From: a virus
Reading direction: 5' to 3' (one strand)
DNA length: 29,009 bases
Virus record (IMG/VR): IMGVR_UViG_3300006921_000093
Span: 1-29,009 of that record
Below the pieces are notes generated by a model. That model saw nothing but the letters and a program-made list of their open reading frames with translations. It was not told the origin of the DNA and did not search any database. Of this stretch, positions 8,584 to 15,975 are shown one piece after another. Positions within the stretch are counted from its first letter, which is position 1. The number at the start of each line of letters is the position of its first letter. The translations under genes were made by a program, and so were the position numbers.

Positions 8584-8918
8584 GTTATTCTAGACTAAGC
8601 AAGAGAAATCTTTTTCTCAATGATGACAGAAACTATAGGAATGTTTTTTTCCGCAACAGGGGCATTGTGCAGACCTATCAATATGCCATGCCTCGTATAT
8701 CCTATCCTACCAACGAGGTTTTGGCATCTCTCACTACTGTAACTGGTGTCTGGCATTCAACGGACAAATTATATAATATTTCTAATGAGTATTACGGCTC
8801 ACCAGATTACTGGTGGGTGATCGCATGGTTTAACAAAAAGGCTACGGAAGCCGAGTTTGAAACCGGGGAAGTGTTTTTCATCCCAATGCCCCTGAGTGAT
8901 GTATTGGGGTATTTCTAG
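8580..8918 (+). CDS. 53: Baseplate wedge protein, gp53-like (LysM-like fold)
   Basis: A 112-residue protein with the gp53-type motif: a Tyr-rich N-terminal arm, then WHSTDKLYNISNEYYGSP, DYWWVIAWFN, ATEAEF and GEVFFIPMPLSDVL. The central half is a LysM-like fold, in which the DKLYNIS strand and the WWVIAWFN helix are diagnostic. In T4, gp53 joins wedges to each other around the hub. The start is translationally coupled to the upstream gene (ATGA), and its own stop TAG overlaps the GTG start of the next gene by one base, so the three genes form a tight baseplate operon. Confidence 0.82.
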   Translation: MSYSRLSKRNLFLNDDRNYRNVFFRNRGIVQTYQYAMPRISYPTNEVLASLTTVTGVWHSTDKLYNISNEYYGSPDYWWVIAWFNKKATEAEFETGEVFFIPMPLSDVLGYF

Positions 8919-11710
8919 TGGGCTTTTTTAAGACACTAAAAGAGGCTGGGTCCGCAACCTGGAAGGGCATCGTCGGAGGAGGCAGTCAAGCGATCAGCGC
9001 AGTTGGAGATCTCCCGAGCGATCTTGGGTCTTCCACTGTGGATGCCGCCAAAGGCGTTGGTCGAGGTGTAGTGTCGCTCCCTGGGGATGTCGCTGATGCC
9101 CTGGCAGCATCAGAAAGCCCAGCACAGATTGCACGGAAAGCGAAAGTCCGTCGTGATGCCGCTCAAGCTTTATTAGAGGCACAACTAATAGCAGAATCTA
9201 ATATCAACTCGCAGCAGCTATTGCTGGAAAACCTAAAAGATTGCATACAAAACAGTACTTATTTGACAGAACCCGAGAAATATAAGTTCGATACAGCCCA
9301 ATATGTGCTCCCTTATTACGGACCCCCAGAGGATGTCGTGACTAAAATGGTCAACCCTCCTAATAGCTCGACATTTCTCCAGGCTACACCTGCCCAGCTT
9401 TCTATGTTGGAGCCTTTGCTGCGTTTCTTTATTGTAGACAACGAAGGCAATCAACAGGAAGTTTATTTTAGCGATCACACCTTGGCTGAGAGGACTCTCA
9501 AATTAGCTTCCCTACGACGGGGAAATAGTGTAGATGAATTGTTAGCTCCTCGGGACCAACGGGGTTCTGATGTGGGCATTAAGTCATTTGACTGGAATTA
9601 TCACAACAAGCACGAAGGCGATAGAATTATTACCGCTAAGTTGAAGTTATATTTTGGCACCCTTACGGAACTTGTAAACCTAAACTACCTTCAGTTTTTA
9701 TTTACCGATGGTCGCCAATCCAGTTATGCTCCTCCCCTCAAACAGAATGCTAAAGAGAAGTCTTTAAAGGGCAGACTTAATAAGTTACACCAAGAGTTGG
9801 AGACCTTAACTCCGCTCATGGTGCCTGGAACAAGAGCCCAATCGTCTAGTTTAGCCACTAGGGCAAATTTTAGACAACTGAAGGTCGCCGTGGGCTGGTC
9901 TGTACCAAAAGGAAACAAGGAAGCCCTCCGGAGGATGTTCATACAGGATAGTGACCAGGCATTGGCTAAGGCGTCTGATCGCTATAAGGCGTCAAACCAA
10001 AGGTATATGGATTTTATTAATGGAATAGAATCGACCCAGAGAGTAATACTTCTGAGCATGAAGGCGTATGATGTGGACTTCAGCCAAGAGGGACCAACCA
10101 CACTGACCATTGACTATGTAGGATCTACTGATCAATACCTAGCAGGACCCGCTTCTGATGTCCTGGGTAAGAATAACTTTTCCACGGGAAACCTTAATCA
10201 AAAGCAGGTTGGTGTTTCGCTTGGGGAACTTAATTTAGAAAATGTTTACCCTAAAGGCTACATAGCGTCAAAACTAAAGCAACAACAAGCAAATAACACC
10301 GAGGAGACGGGTCTTCTATATGTCCGCTTGGACAGACTAAAAGCAGAGAGTGATGTTATTGCCACTCTCCAAAAAATATCTGAGATAAAGGGCGAGATTT
10401 ATGGAGAAAAGTCGGAGACGAAAAGATTAAAGGCTTATGAAGCTTATGCTAAATCAGTAGAGACTCTTTATTTCGCTGCTCAAAGAACTATTAGGACCCA
10501 GAGATACTCCCAGTTCATTAACGAATTGCTTGGTCAGGGCACAGAAAAGCATAGCAGGGTATTTGTTGCGACGGCTCACCATGACCCTAAATCTCAAACT
10601 AATTCTTTAACTTTTGCCGCTGCTAATAGTGCCAATCTACAGCCGCTTGCCACCCGCCTACGCTTGCTAGCTGCCCTCAAAGTAAAAGAAGCCAAGGCTG
10701 AAGAAATTGATCCCCTCGTAAAACAGAATCTCTTCTCAAGGGACCCTGAGGGCAAAGACGCCACGACTACACCTCTCAACGGAAGCAAGGTCCTCTTTGT
10801 CCGCTTTGGTGATATAGTTCGCACGGGCATGAGACTGGCTGGGTTAAGGGACGACATTAAGTTTGTGCTGGGTTCGATTTCTCCAGGTAGATTAGGGGTG
10901 AGTGGATATAATCTCTCTGGCGATGAAGATGTTTCCATCTATGATATTCCTATTGCTTTGGATTACTTTTCTCAATACTTTTTTGACAATGTTATTCGTC
11001 ATGAGCGTGCAGAGTATCCTTTTCGCCAATTCTTTGATGATCTAGTTACTACCCTTGGTCGCCTTCTTAATAACATTTCTAACTATGAGATGAGGGTCTC
11101 TTTTGGGTATACGCTTTACATGACCACGGATCCGCTAGAGAAGAATAACACCACCGGGGAGAAGAGAAGTCTCGGGGGTGACATTATTCATACCGTCCTG
11201 ACGCCTCAAATAGTTGATAGTCTATCGTCATCGCACAAGAACTTTGAATTATTTATGTCTACCGAACCAATTTATAACTACTATATCCTGTTCGCAAAAC
11301 AGACAGGAGAGGAAAGGAAGGGAAACAGGCTCAAGGATGAGGCAAATGGCATTTATCATTATGCCTTGGGTGCCGACCGTGGCTTAGCCAAAACCTTTAA
11401 TTTCTCAAAACAAGATGTTCCACAGTTTCAGGCGATGAATATCGAACAGGGAGTTTTAGCTTCTGCGGGTACAGCGTTATCTCAAGCTCTGATCCTTCCC
11501 CAGGATGTATCTATTGAAATGGTTGGCAACAGTTTGCATAGAAATGGCGATATGATTTATGTTGATAGTCGTGCGGCTTTGGGGACCTTTGCGAACCAAG
11601 TTTTAGCTCTTGGTGGATATTATCGGGTTGTTAGATCTAATCACTCTATAACTCCGGCGGGCTACAAGACTACAGTTGACGCTGTTTTCCAGGAGCGAAC
11701 CAATGGCTAA
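8918..11710 (+). CDS. Large baseplate hub-like structural protein
   Basis: A 930-residue protein starting with GTG that overlaps the gp53 stop by one base. The N-terminal 110 residues are Gly/Ala-rich and then helical. The middle has a charged helical section (about 465-540). The C-terminal 70 residues (SIEMVGNSLHRNGDMIYVD, ALGGYYRVVRSNHSITPAGY, VDAVFQER) resemble the closing beta barrel of hub proteins such as gp27 or gpD, in which a metal-free OB-like domain ends with a 'GYYRVV..HSI' strand pair. Position after tape measure, tube junction and gp53 agrees with a hub role. No lysozyme or peptidase motif was seen. The family is not identified, so the hub call is inference. Confidence 0.5.
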   Translation: MGFFKTLKEAGSATWKGIVGGGSQAISAVGDLPSDLGSSTVDAAKGVGRGVVSLPGDVADALAASESPAQIARKAKVRRDAAQALLEAQLIAESNINSQQLLLENLKDCIQNSTYLTEPEKYKFDTAQYVLPYYGPPEDVVTKMVNPPNSSTFLQATPAQLSMLEPLLRFFIVDNEGNQQEVYFSDHTLAERTLKLASLRRGNSVDELLAPRDQRGSDVGIKSFDWNYHNKHEGDRIITAKLKLYFGTLTELVNLNYLQFLFTDGRQSSYAPPLKQNAKEKSLKGRLNKLHQELETLTPLMVPGTRAQSSSLATRANFRQLKVAVGWSVPKGNKEALRRMFIQDSDQALAKASDRYKASNQRYMDFINGIESTQRVILLSMKAYDVDFSQEGPTTLTIDYVGSTDQYLAGPASDVLGKNNFSTGNLNQKQVGVSLGELNLENVYPKGYIASKLKQQQANNTEETGLLYVRLDRLKAESDVIATLQKISEIKGEIYGEKSETKRLKAYEAYAKSVETLYFAAQRTIRTQRYSQFINELLGQGTEKHSRVFVATAHHDPKSQTNSLTFAAANSANLQPLATRLRLLAALKVKEAKAEEIDPLVKQNLFSRDPEGKDATTTPLNGSKVLFVRFGDIVRTGMRLAGLRDDIKFVLGSISPGRLGVSGYNLSGDEDVSIYDIPIALDYFSQYFFDNVIRHERAEYPFRQFFDDLVTTLGRLLNNISNYEMRVSFGYTLYMTTDPLEKNNTTGEKRSLGGDIIHTVLTPQIVDSLSSSHKNFELFMSTEPIYNYYILFAKQTGEERKGNRLKDEANGIYHYALGADRGLAKTFNFSKQDVPQFQAMNIEQGVLASAGTALSQALILPQDVSIEMVGNSLHRNGDMIYVDSRAALGTFANQVLALGGYYRVVRSNHSITPAGYKTTVDAVFQERTNG

Positions 11711-13223
11711 ACAGGAAAGAGTAGACCCTAACGAGTCACCAGAGCTATATTCTTACGCTAGTAATACTTCGAACTCTCGGACTGTGTTCAACCAGCGCCA
11801 AGCATACAATAACGAGATCTTCCCAGATTCTTTAATATGGAACTTTTACGAAACCTGGAACGAGCAGCGTTTTTATGGAACCATCAATACAAGGGGAAAT
11901 TCTGTTATTCCCGACACTGATCAGTTAAAAAGCTTATATTATAGCGGCGAGCAAATACAAATGGCTATGAATTTTGTAGCAGATGCTTGGAGAGATTTCG
12001 CCATGCAGGTCCAAAAGTTGGTAGATAATAATATTATTTACAGCAACAGCCCGTGGGCAACAATGGAGGTCCGCAAAGCCTGGGTTCCAACCTCCCTGGG
12101 ATATAATAACTATATGGAGGACTCGGTATACCCAGTATTTCAGAACATTTTTATGGAATCTTTTGGTCGAGACCGCACTATCATGGGCATGGAATCCTTC
12201 TTGGATAATTTTGATGAATATATGGATACGATCTTGGTTCAGGCGGGACCCTTAACCCGATCAGGGTATATTGAGGGTTCTTATGTTTCTCCGTTGGTCT
12301 CCGGGCTAATGATAGAGGTAGCTAGCGCCGCTTATGATGATGATTTTGCCAAATCCTACCAGTTTTTGGACGGGAACTTTGAACTTATTGCTGAACTGGC
12401 TTCTCACTACGGCTTTGCTATTGATAAAAACACCCCTTGGCGTCTCATAGCGGACCTACGAAACCCAGCAATGCAAGAATATATGTACGGTGTGCCGATC
12501 GAAGAGTTTGACACTTCGGTCCCCCCGCAGCCTTGCGACCCGAAGCTATTAGATCCGGAAAACCCCCCGATGGCTTTCGGCTTTTCCCAACTACCGGGTC
12601 TTGAGGATGTTTATCGCCACATCGCTGTGCATTTTGATGATGACGGAATGGCTCAGCCCGGCTATGCGGAATACCAAAAAGTCAAAGATGCAAAAACACA
12701 GAAAGAAGTGTTTGACATATTGTTTACGACCGCATATAATGAGACTTGGCAAACTGACATCGACCTGGTACAGGAGCACTTAATTAAGTTTTATAACTCT
12801 TATATAGAGCAGGTGCCGACTACGACAACAAAGCCTGTCTACAATAAGGTGCTCCAGTGCGTCGAGCCGGCTGTTACCATTACCAGATCGCCAATTTCTG
12901 AGGAGGATTTTAATATAACTTATGGAGATAGGTGGAAGTTAAAAACTTTTTATATTGCTCGGGTAGCTGAGAGAGGTTTGCAAAAACCACTGCGACTCAG
13001 AAGCAGAGAACTTCAACAATCCATGAACATTTATAATTTATCTTCCCAGAACCGCTACCTCCGGGCACTACGAACGACGCAAGAAGAGTTTATTGGACCT
13101 TCGGACACAGACCCTTTAACATTAGACACTGTGGGTGATATACTGGAAGCCCAGAACAGAAGTGAACCCAATGATTTTTCAAACACTGGACGACAAGAGC
13201 GAATGCGTCGGAATTTATACTGA
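11703..13223 (+). CDS. Unidentified protein, probably virion structural
   Basis: The ATG at 11703 is preferred over the upstream TTG at 11676 because AGGAG lies 8-12 nt before it and the overlap with the upstream stop (TAA 11708-11710) is then only 8 nt. The 506-residue product is rich in Tyr, Trp, Asn and Asp, has no signal peptide or membrane helix, and opens with an Asn/Ser-rich arm. It contains no catalytic motif that I recognise. A PP/TTTT-rich linker near residue 385 (EQVPTTTTKP) separates a C-terminal basic region (LQKPLRLRSRELQQSM). Being the last gene of the tail run, it is likely a baseplate or fibre-attachment component. I do not recognise the family. Confidence 0.7.
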   Translation: MAKQERVDPNESPELYSYASNTSNSRTVFNQRQAYNNEIFPDSLIWNFYETWNEQRFYGTINTRGNSVIPDTDQLKSLYYSGEQIQMAMNFVADAWRDFAMQVQKLVDNNIIYSNSPWATMEVRKAWVPTSLGYNNYMEDSVYPVFQNIFMESFGRDRTIMGMESFLDNFDEYMDTILVQAGPLTRSGYIEGSYVSPLVSGLMIEVASAAYDDDFAKSYQFLDGNFELIAELASHYGFAIDKNTPWRLIADLRNPAMQEYMYGVPIEEFDTSVPPQPCDPKLLDPENPPMAFGFSQLPGLEDVYRHIAVHFDDDGMAQPGYAEYQKVKDAKTQKEVFDILFTTAYNETWQTDIDLVQEHLIKFYNSYIEQVPTTTTKPVYNKVLQCVEPAVTITRSPISEEDFNITYGDRWKLKTFYIARVAERGLQKPLRLRSRELQQSMNIYNLSSQNRYLRALRTTQEEFIGPSDTDPLTLDTVGDILEAQNRSEPNDFSNTGRQERMRRNLY

Positions 13224-14391
13224 CCACCGCCTTCTTTTTGACCTTGAAGAGTTCCCAGACACCTTGACAACGACTTGGAAATATGCTCCATATTTGCGAG
13301 GATTAGATATTGAGTATGTTTCTTTGTACCTAGAGGGCGGCAGCATCGCTGACAATGTCCCTGAGTATCTCCAGGAGGATTGGGAAGATGTGGCTAAGAA
13401 AATAGCAGCATTCAAAAGGTCGTTGGTCCTTTCGCAGGTTAATACTCTCGAAAACTGTTTTTTTGATCTAGTTCCTCAGAGGTTCTTGTTGGATTTTTGC
13501 GAGGTAAAAAATAAAATAACAGAACATATTCTTAAGTCAACGCCAAAACCAAAAAGGTATGAATTCTATAGACATGTTTCTATGATGCTAGAAGATATGG
13601 CACAGCACCCAGTACGGTTAAACCAACGAACCATACGGTCCTATGAAAAGGACCCCAAACTTAGAAACCAAGCGGCAAAATTACTAAGCTCCGAACCTAG
13701 AGTGGCGTATAAGCAGTTTGGAACCAAAACTGGAAGATTGACCACACAGAAGAACTCTTTTCCAATCCTTACTTTGAACAGGGCTTTCCGAGGAGCAGTA
13801 GAGCCTCAGAATGATTATTATATTGAACTAGACTTTAATGGAGCAGAGGTAAGAACATTGCTTGGTCTCCTCGAAAAAGAGCAACCAGTCGAGGATGTTC
13901 ATAATTTCCACCTTAGAGAAATATTTAGCACCATCACTAGCCGTGACGACGCCAAAGTCGCCTTCTTTGCGTGGCTTTATGGCTCCCGTCAGGCTGTCAG
14001 CAAGGAAGATGTGGCTAAATTAGCGTCTTATTACGAGAAGGACTCCTTGTTGGCGAAATATTGGGATGGCAACACAGTTACAACGCCCTTTGGGAAGAGA
14101 ATTCCCGACGCAACTCGTCATCACGCCTTGAACTACCTTGTGCAGTCTACCGCAGCAGAATTGACTCTAAACCAAGCTCTAAAGCTTGAATATCTCCTTC
14201 GGGAACGGTCCCAAGGCTCTCACATCGCCTTTCTGATTCATGATGCGGTGGTAATAGACATGAAAAATGAAGACTCAGAACTAATTAACTCACTGATTGC
14301 TTTGATGAGTTCGACGAAGTTGGGCAAATTTATGGTAAACATAAAAAGAGGTAAAACTCTAGGTTCCATGAGGGATATGCAAGTTGGATAA
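13171..14391 (+). CDS. Short family A DNA polymerase (PolA-like), no exonuclease domain
   Basis: This has the palm/fingers motifs of family A polymerases: KTGRLTT (about 186-192), motif A LDFNGAEVR with Asp221, motif B KVAFFAWLYGS (Lys262, Tyr-Gly 270-271), the NYLVQSTAAEL helix (321-331) and motif C IHDAVV with Asp358. Both metal-binding Asp residues are present. Motif C reads HDA where E. coli Pol I has HDE. At 406 residues there is no 3'-5' or 5'-3' exonuclease domain, and the N-terminal 110 residues match nothing I know. ATG 13171 is chosen because it shortens the overlap with the upstream gene to 53 nt; GTG 13162 and the 13135 start remain possible. A second polymerase, DnaE, lies at 26394, so this enzyme probably has a special task such as gap filling. 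Confidence 0.82.
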   Translation: MIFQTLDDKSECVGIYTDHRLLFDLEEFPDTLTTTWKYAPYLRGLDIEYVSLYLEGGSIADNVPEYLQEDWEDVAKKIAAFKRSLVLSQVNTLENCFFDLVPQRFLLDFCEVKNKITEHILKSTPKPKRYEFYRHVSMMLEDMAQHPVRLNQRTIRSYEKDPKLRNQAAKLLSSEPRVAYKQFGTKTGRLTTQKNSFPILTLNRAFRGAVEPQNDYYIELDFNGAEVRTLLGLLEKEQPVEDVHNFHLREIFSTITSRDDAKVAFFAWLYGSRQAVSKEDVAKLASYYEKDSLLAKYWDGNTVTTPFGKRIPDATRHHALNYLVQSTAAELTLNQALKLEYLLRERSQGSHIAFLIHDAVVIDMKNEDSELINSLIALMSSTKLGKFMVNIKRGKTLGSMRDMQVG

Positions 14392-15241
14392 AGTTATTGG
14401 CTTAGGCAAGCTGGGTTGTGCAATCGCAGAAGAGTTATCGAAGCACCCTGAGTATAGAATCTACAAAATTGAACCAGGCTTTACGGAGCGAGGTAGCCTA
14501 GAGTTGGGCGCATACACCACTCATGAGGAATGTGAAAGTGTGGTGGATCAGGACGAGGTATCGATATACCTCAGATCTATCAAGGATAAGCACGAGGTTC
14601 TGCTAATCGTGGAAGGCGGCGATCCAGCCTCTGGAGCCGCTCTGAGAATCCTGGAAACAGTAAGGGATTCAAAAATAAATGTTCTATACATTTGTCCCGA
14701 GAGGTCCATGATCTCCGAGTCCCGCAAGAGCAGCGATGAAATGTGTTTTCATGTATTGCAAGAGTATGCCCGCAGCGGCGTGTTTGAGAGGATTTTTCTA
14801 GTTGATTCTATTACCCTGGACACTTTAGTCGGTGATGTTTCTATCCAGAAATACGAACAGAGTGTATCTCATTTTGTTTCTTATGTTGTCGCTATGATTA
14901 ATTATTTTCATCACACTGAGCCGGTGTTATCAACCAAGATTGAGCCGAATCAAATTGCTCGCATTGCAACTTTCGGAATATCGTCCCTAACAGAGGGGGA
15001 GGAAGAGACCTCCTTGATGTTCCCTCTGGAAGAGATTGGCGATATTCACTTCTTTTATGGAGTCCCCGAGCAAGATCTAGAAGAGGACCCCACCCTAATT
15101 AAGCGCATCAAGGCCCATGTGAAGGGGTATAGGCACCAAAAGGTATCGTCAAGCTTTTCGGTATACTCGACCACTTTCGACAGTTTGATGGTATTGTGTT
15201 TGGCATACTCCTCCAAGATTCAGTCTATGATTGAAAGCTGA
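14384..15241 (+). CDS. Divergent tubulin/FtsZ-like GTPase-fold protein
   Basis: The order of elements parallels FtsZ/TubZ: an N-terminal strand-loop-helix VIGLGKLGCAIAEEL (4-18) like the FtsZ VIGVGGGGxNAV loop, strand YRIYKIE (24-30), strand EVLLIVEGG (71-79), a GGDPASGAAL loop (78-87) in the place of the GGGTGSG tubulin signature, the helix ALRILETV, strand INVLYICPE (98-106) in the place of the 'VVTRPF' strand, then a long helical run. The signature loop keeps G-G-x-x-x-S-G but has lost two glycines, so GTP binding is uncertain. Cytoskeletal function is inference. The TTG start at 14384 overlaps the polymerase stop and follows GAGGG by 10 nt. It runs as a unit with the next two genes. Confidence 0.55.
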   Translation: MDKVIGLGKLGCAIAEELSKHPEYRIYKIEPGFTERGSLELGAYTTHEECESVVDQDEVSIYLRSIKDKHEVLLIVEGGDPASGAALRILETVRDSKINVLYICPERSMISESRKSSDEMCFHVLQEYARSGVFERIFLVDSITLDTLVGDVSIQKYEQSVSHFVSYVVAMINYFHHTEPVLSTKIEPNQIARIATFGISSLTEGEEETSLMFPLEEIGDIHFFYGVPEQDLEEDPTLIKRIKAHVKGYRHQKVSSSFSVYSTTFDSLMVLCLAYSSKIQSMIES

Positions 15242-15292
15242 AAAACGATTTTCTGCTAACTATTTAAAGTGGACGATAGAGGGAACTTTTTA

Positions 15293-15736
15293 ATGCAACA
15301 TAAGAAAGGTATATTACTAGCCTCATTCATCACGACTGATGATGAGGAAGTTATTATGAATGAGGTTAATCACATTGTTGATACTATTGACATCACAAAT
15401 AATTATATTTTCTTACTCTCGGATGAAGAAAATCCCCAAAATAAGATATTGACCTATAATGCTCTGATAGAAAAGGGCAAGACTTTCAACTCTAGGCTAT
15501 ACACCATTCGGGTCCACCGCAAAAAGCAAACAAATACCTTGTATACGATTAATGCTCTAAACCAGGCGGTCGCTGCGGAACATGATGGCGCTACCGGCAA
15601 ACACCTTAAGCTTGATTGGGAGAAGTACAAAGACTCCATTTTACTGACGGCTGGTAAAGAATTGAAAGTTCACCCGGTCAGGGTGCTTAAAATATTCAAA
15701 ATAGAGGAAGAGCCTCAACCAGAGGAAGGGGAATAA
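15293..15736 (+). CDS. Small conserved hypothetical phage protein
   Basis: The ATG at 15293 is preferred to GTG 15269 because GAGGGAA (15279-15285) is well placed before it. The 147-residue product begins with KKGILLASFI (strand) and contains the well-formed block TIRVHRKKQTNTLYTINALN (about 78-97), followed by KLDWEKYKDSILLT and KVHPVRVLKIFKIEE. Basic HRKK and the TNTLYTINALN helix look like a conserved ligand or RNA-binding surface, but this is a guess. I recall similar hypothetical proteins in T4-like phages of aquatic bacteria next to genes like the upstream one, which suggests a functional pair. No known catalytic motif is visible. Confidence 0.75.
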   Translation: MQHKKGILLASFITTDDEEVIMNEVNHIVDTIDITNNYIFLLSDEENPQNKILTYNALIEKGKTFNSRLYTIRVHRKKQTNTLYTINALNQAVAAEHDGATGKHLKLDWEKYKDSILLTAGKELKVHPVRVLKIFKIEEEPQPEEGE

Positions 15737-15737
15737 T

Positions 15738-15836
15738 TTGTCTTCTCGGACACTTGACACACTAGTGGCTATTGCTTATTTACCGCTCTTGTATATTATC
15801 CTTACGATCGATGAAATAAGGGACTACATTCGATAG
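15738..15836 (+). CDS. 32-residue single-pass membrane peptide
   Basis: A short frame from TTG 15738 to TAG 15834-15836, starting one nucleotide after the upstream stop. The ribosome site AGGAAGGGG (15723-15731) is excellent and 6-7 nt from the TTG. The product has a polar start (SSRTLDT), a hydrophobic core (LVAIAYLPLLYIILTI, about residues 9-24) long enough to span or insert into a membrane, and a charged end (DEIRDYIR). It is the last element before the terminator at 15857. Promoter sequences could share the same bases (TTGACA at 15754-15759), so coding is likely but not certain. Confidence 0.5.
   Translation: MSSRTLDTLVAIAYLPLLYIILTIDEIRDYIR
15754..15782 (+). promoter_or_regulatory. Weak promoter-like sequence inside the small ORF
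   Basis: A perfect -35 hexamer TTGACA (15754-15759) is followed after 17 nt by TATTTA (15777-15782), a poor -10. If used, it would transcribe only the terminator below, so it may be fortuitous. Confidence 0.2.
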
Positions 15837-15856
15837 CGTTTATAGGACGCACAGAG

Positions 15857-15884
15857 AAGAGGGGCTCAAGCCCCTCTTTTTTCT
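15857..15884 (+). terminator. Rho-independent terminator closing the late/tail block
   Basis: AAGAGGGGC (15857-15865) pairs perfectly with GCCCCTCTT (15870-15878) across the tetraloop TCAA, and the stem runs into a T-rich tail (TTTTTTC). It sits between the tubulin-like cassette and the gp32 promoter, and separates two expression units. Confidence 0.9.
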
Positions 15885-15911
15885 TGGAAACAAAAAAAGA
15901 CTTTTAAAAGC

Positions 15912-15939
15912 TTTACACACTTCAGAGGTGTGGTATATT
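15912..15939 (+). promoter_or_regulatory. Extended -10 promoter for the replication operon
   Basis: TTTACA (15912-15917) is followed after 16 nt by TATATT (15934-15939), and TGG directly before it gives an extended -10. The gp32 start codon lies 37 nt downstream of the -10, with AAAGGAG as ribosome site. GAGGTGTG (15925-15932) lies just before the -10 and recurs in the promoter at 22642. Confidence 0.7.
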
Positions 15940-15975
15940 AGATACACGGTCAACTAACCAGTAAAGGAGAAAATC

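Noticed and set aside
13135-13170. N-terminal extension of the short polymerase upstream of ATG 13171
   Set aside because: It overlaps the previous gene by up to 89 nt, has no good ribosome site and adds no recognisable sequence.
15754-15782. TTGACA-17-TATTTA as a true promoter
   Set aside because: The -10 is poor, and the only thing downstream before the terminator at 15857 is the end of the small peptide gene. Kept only as a low-confidence entry.
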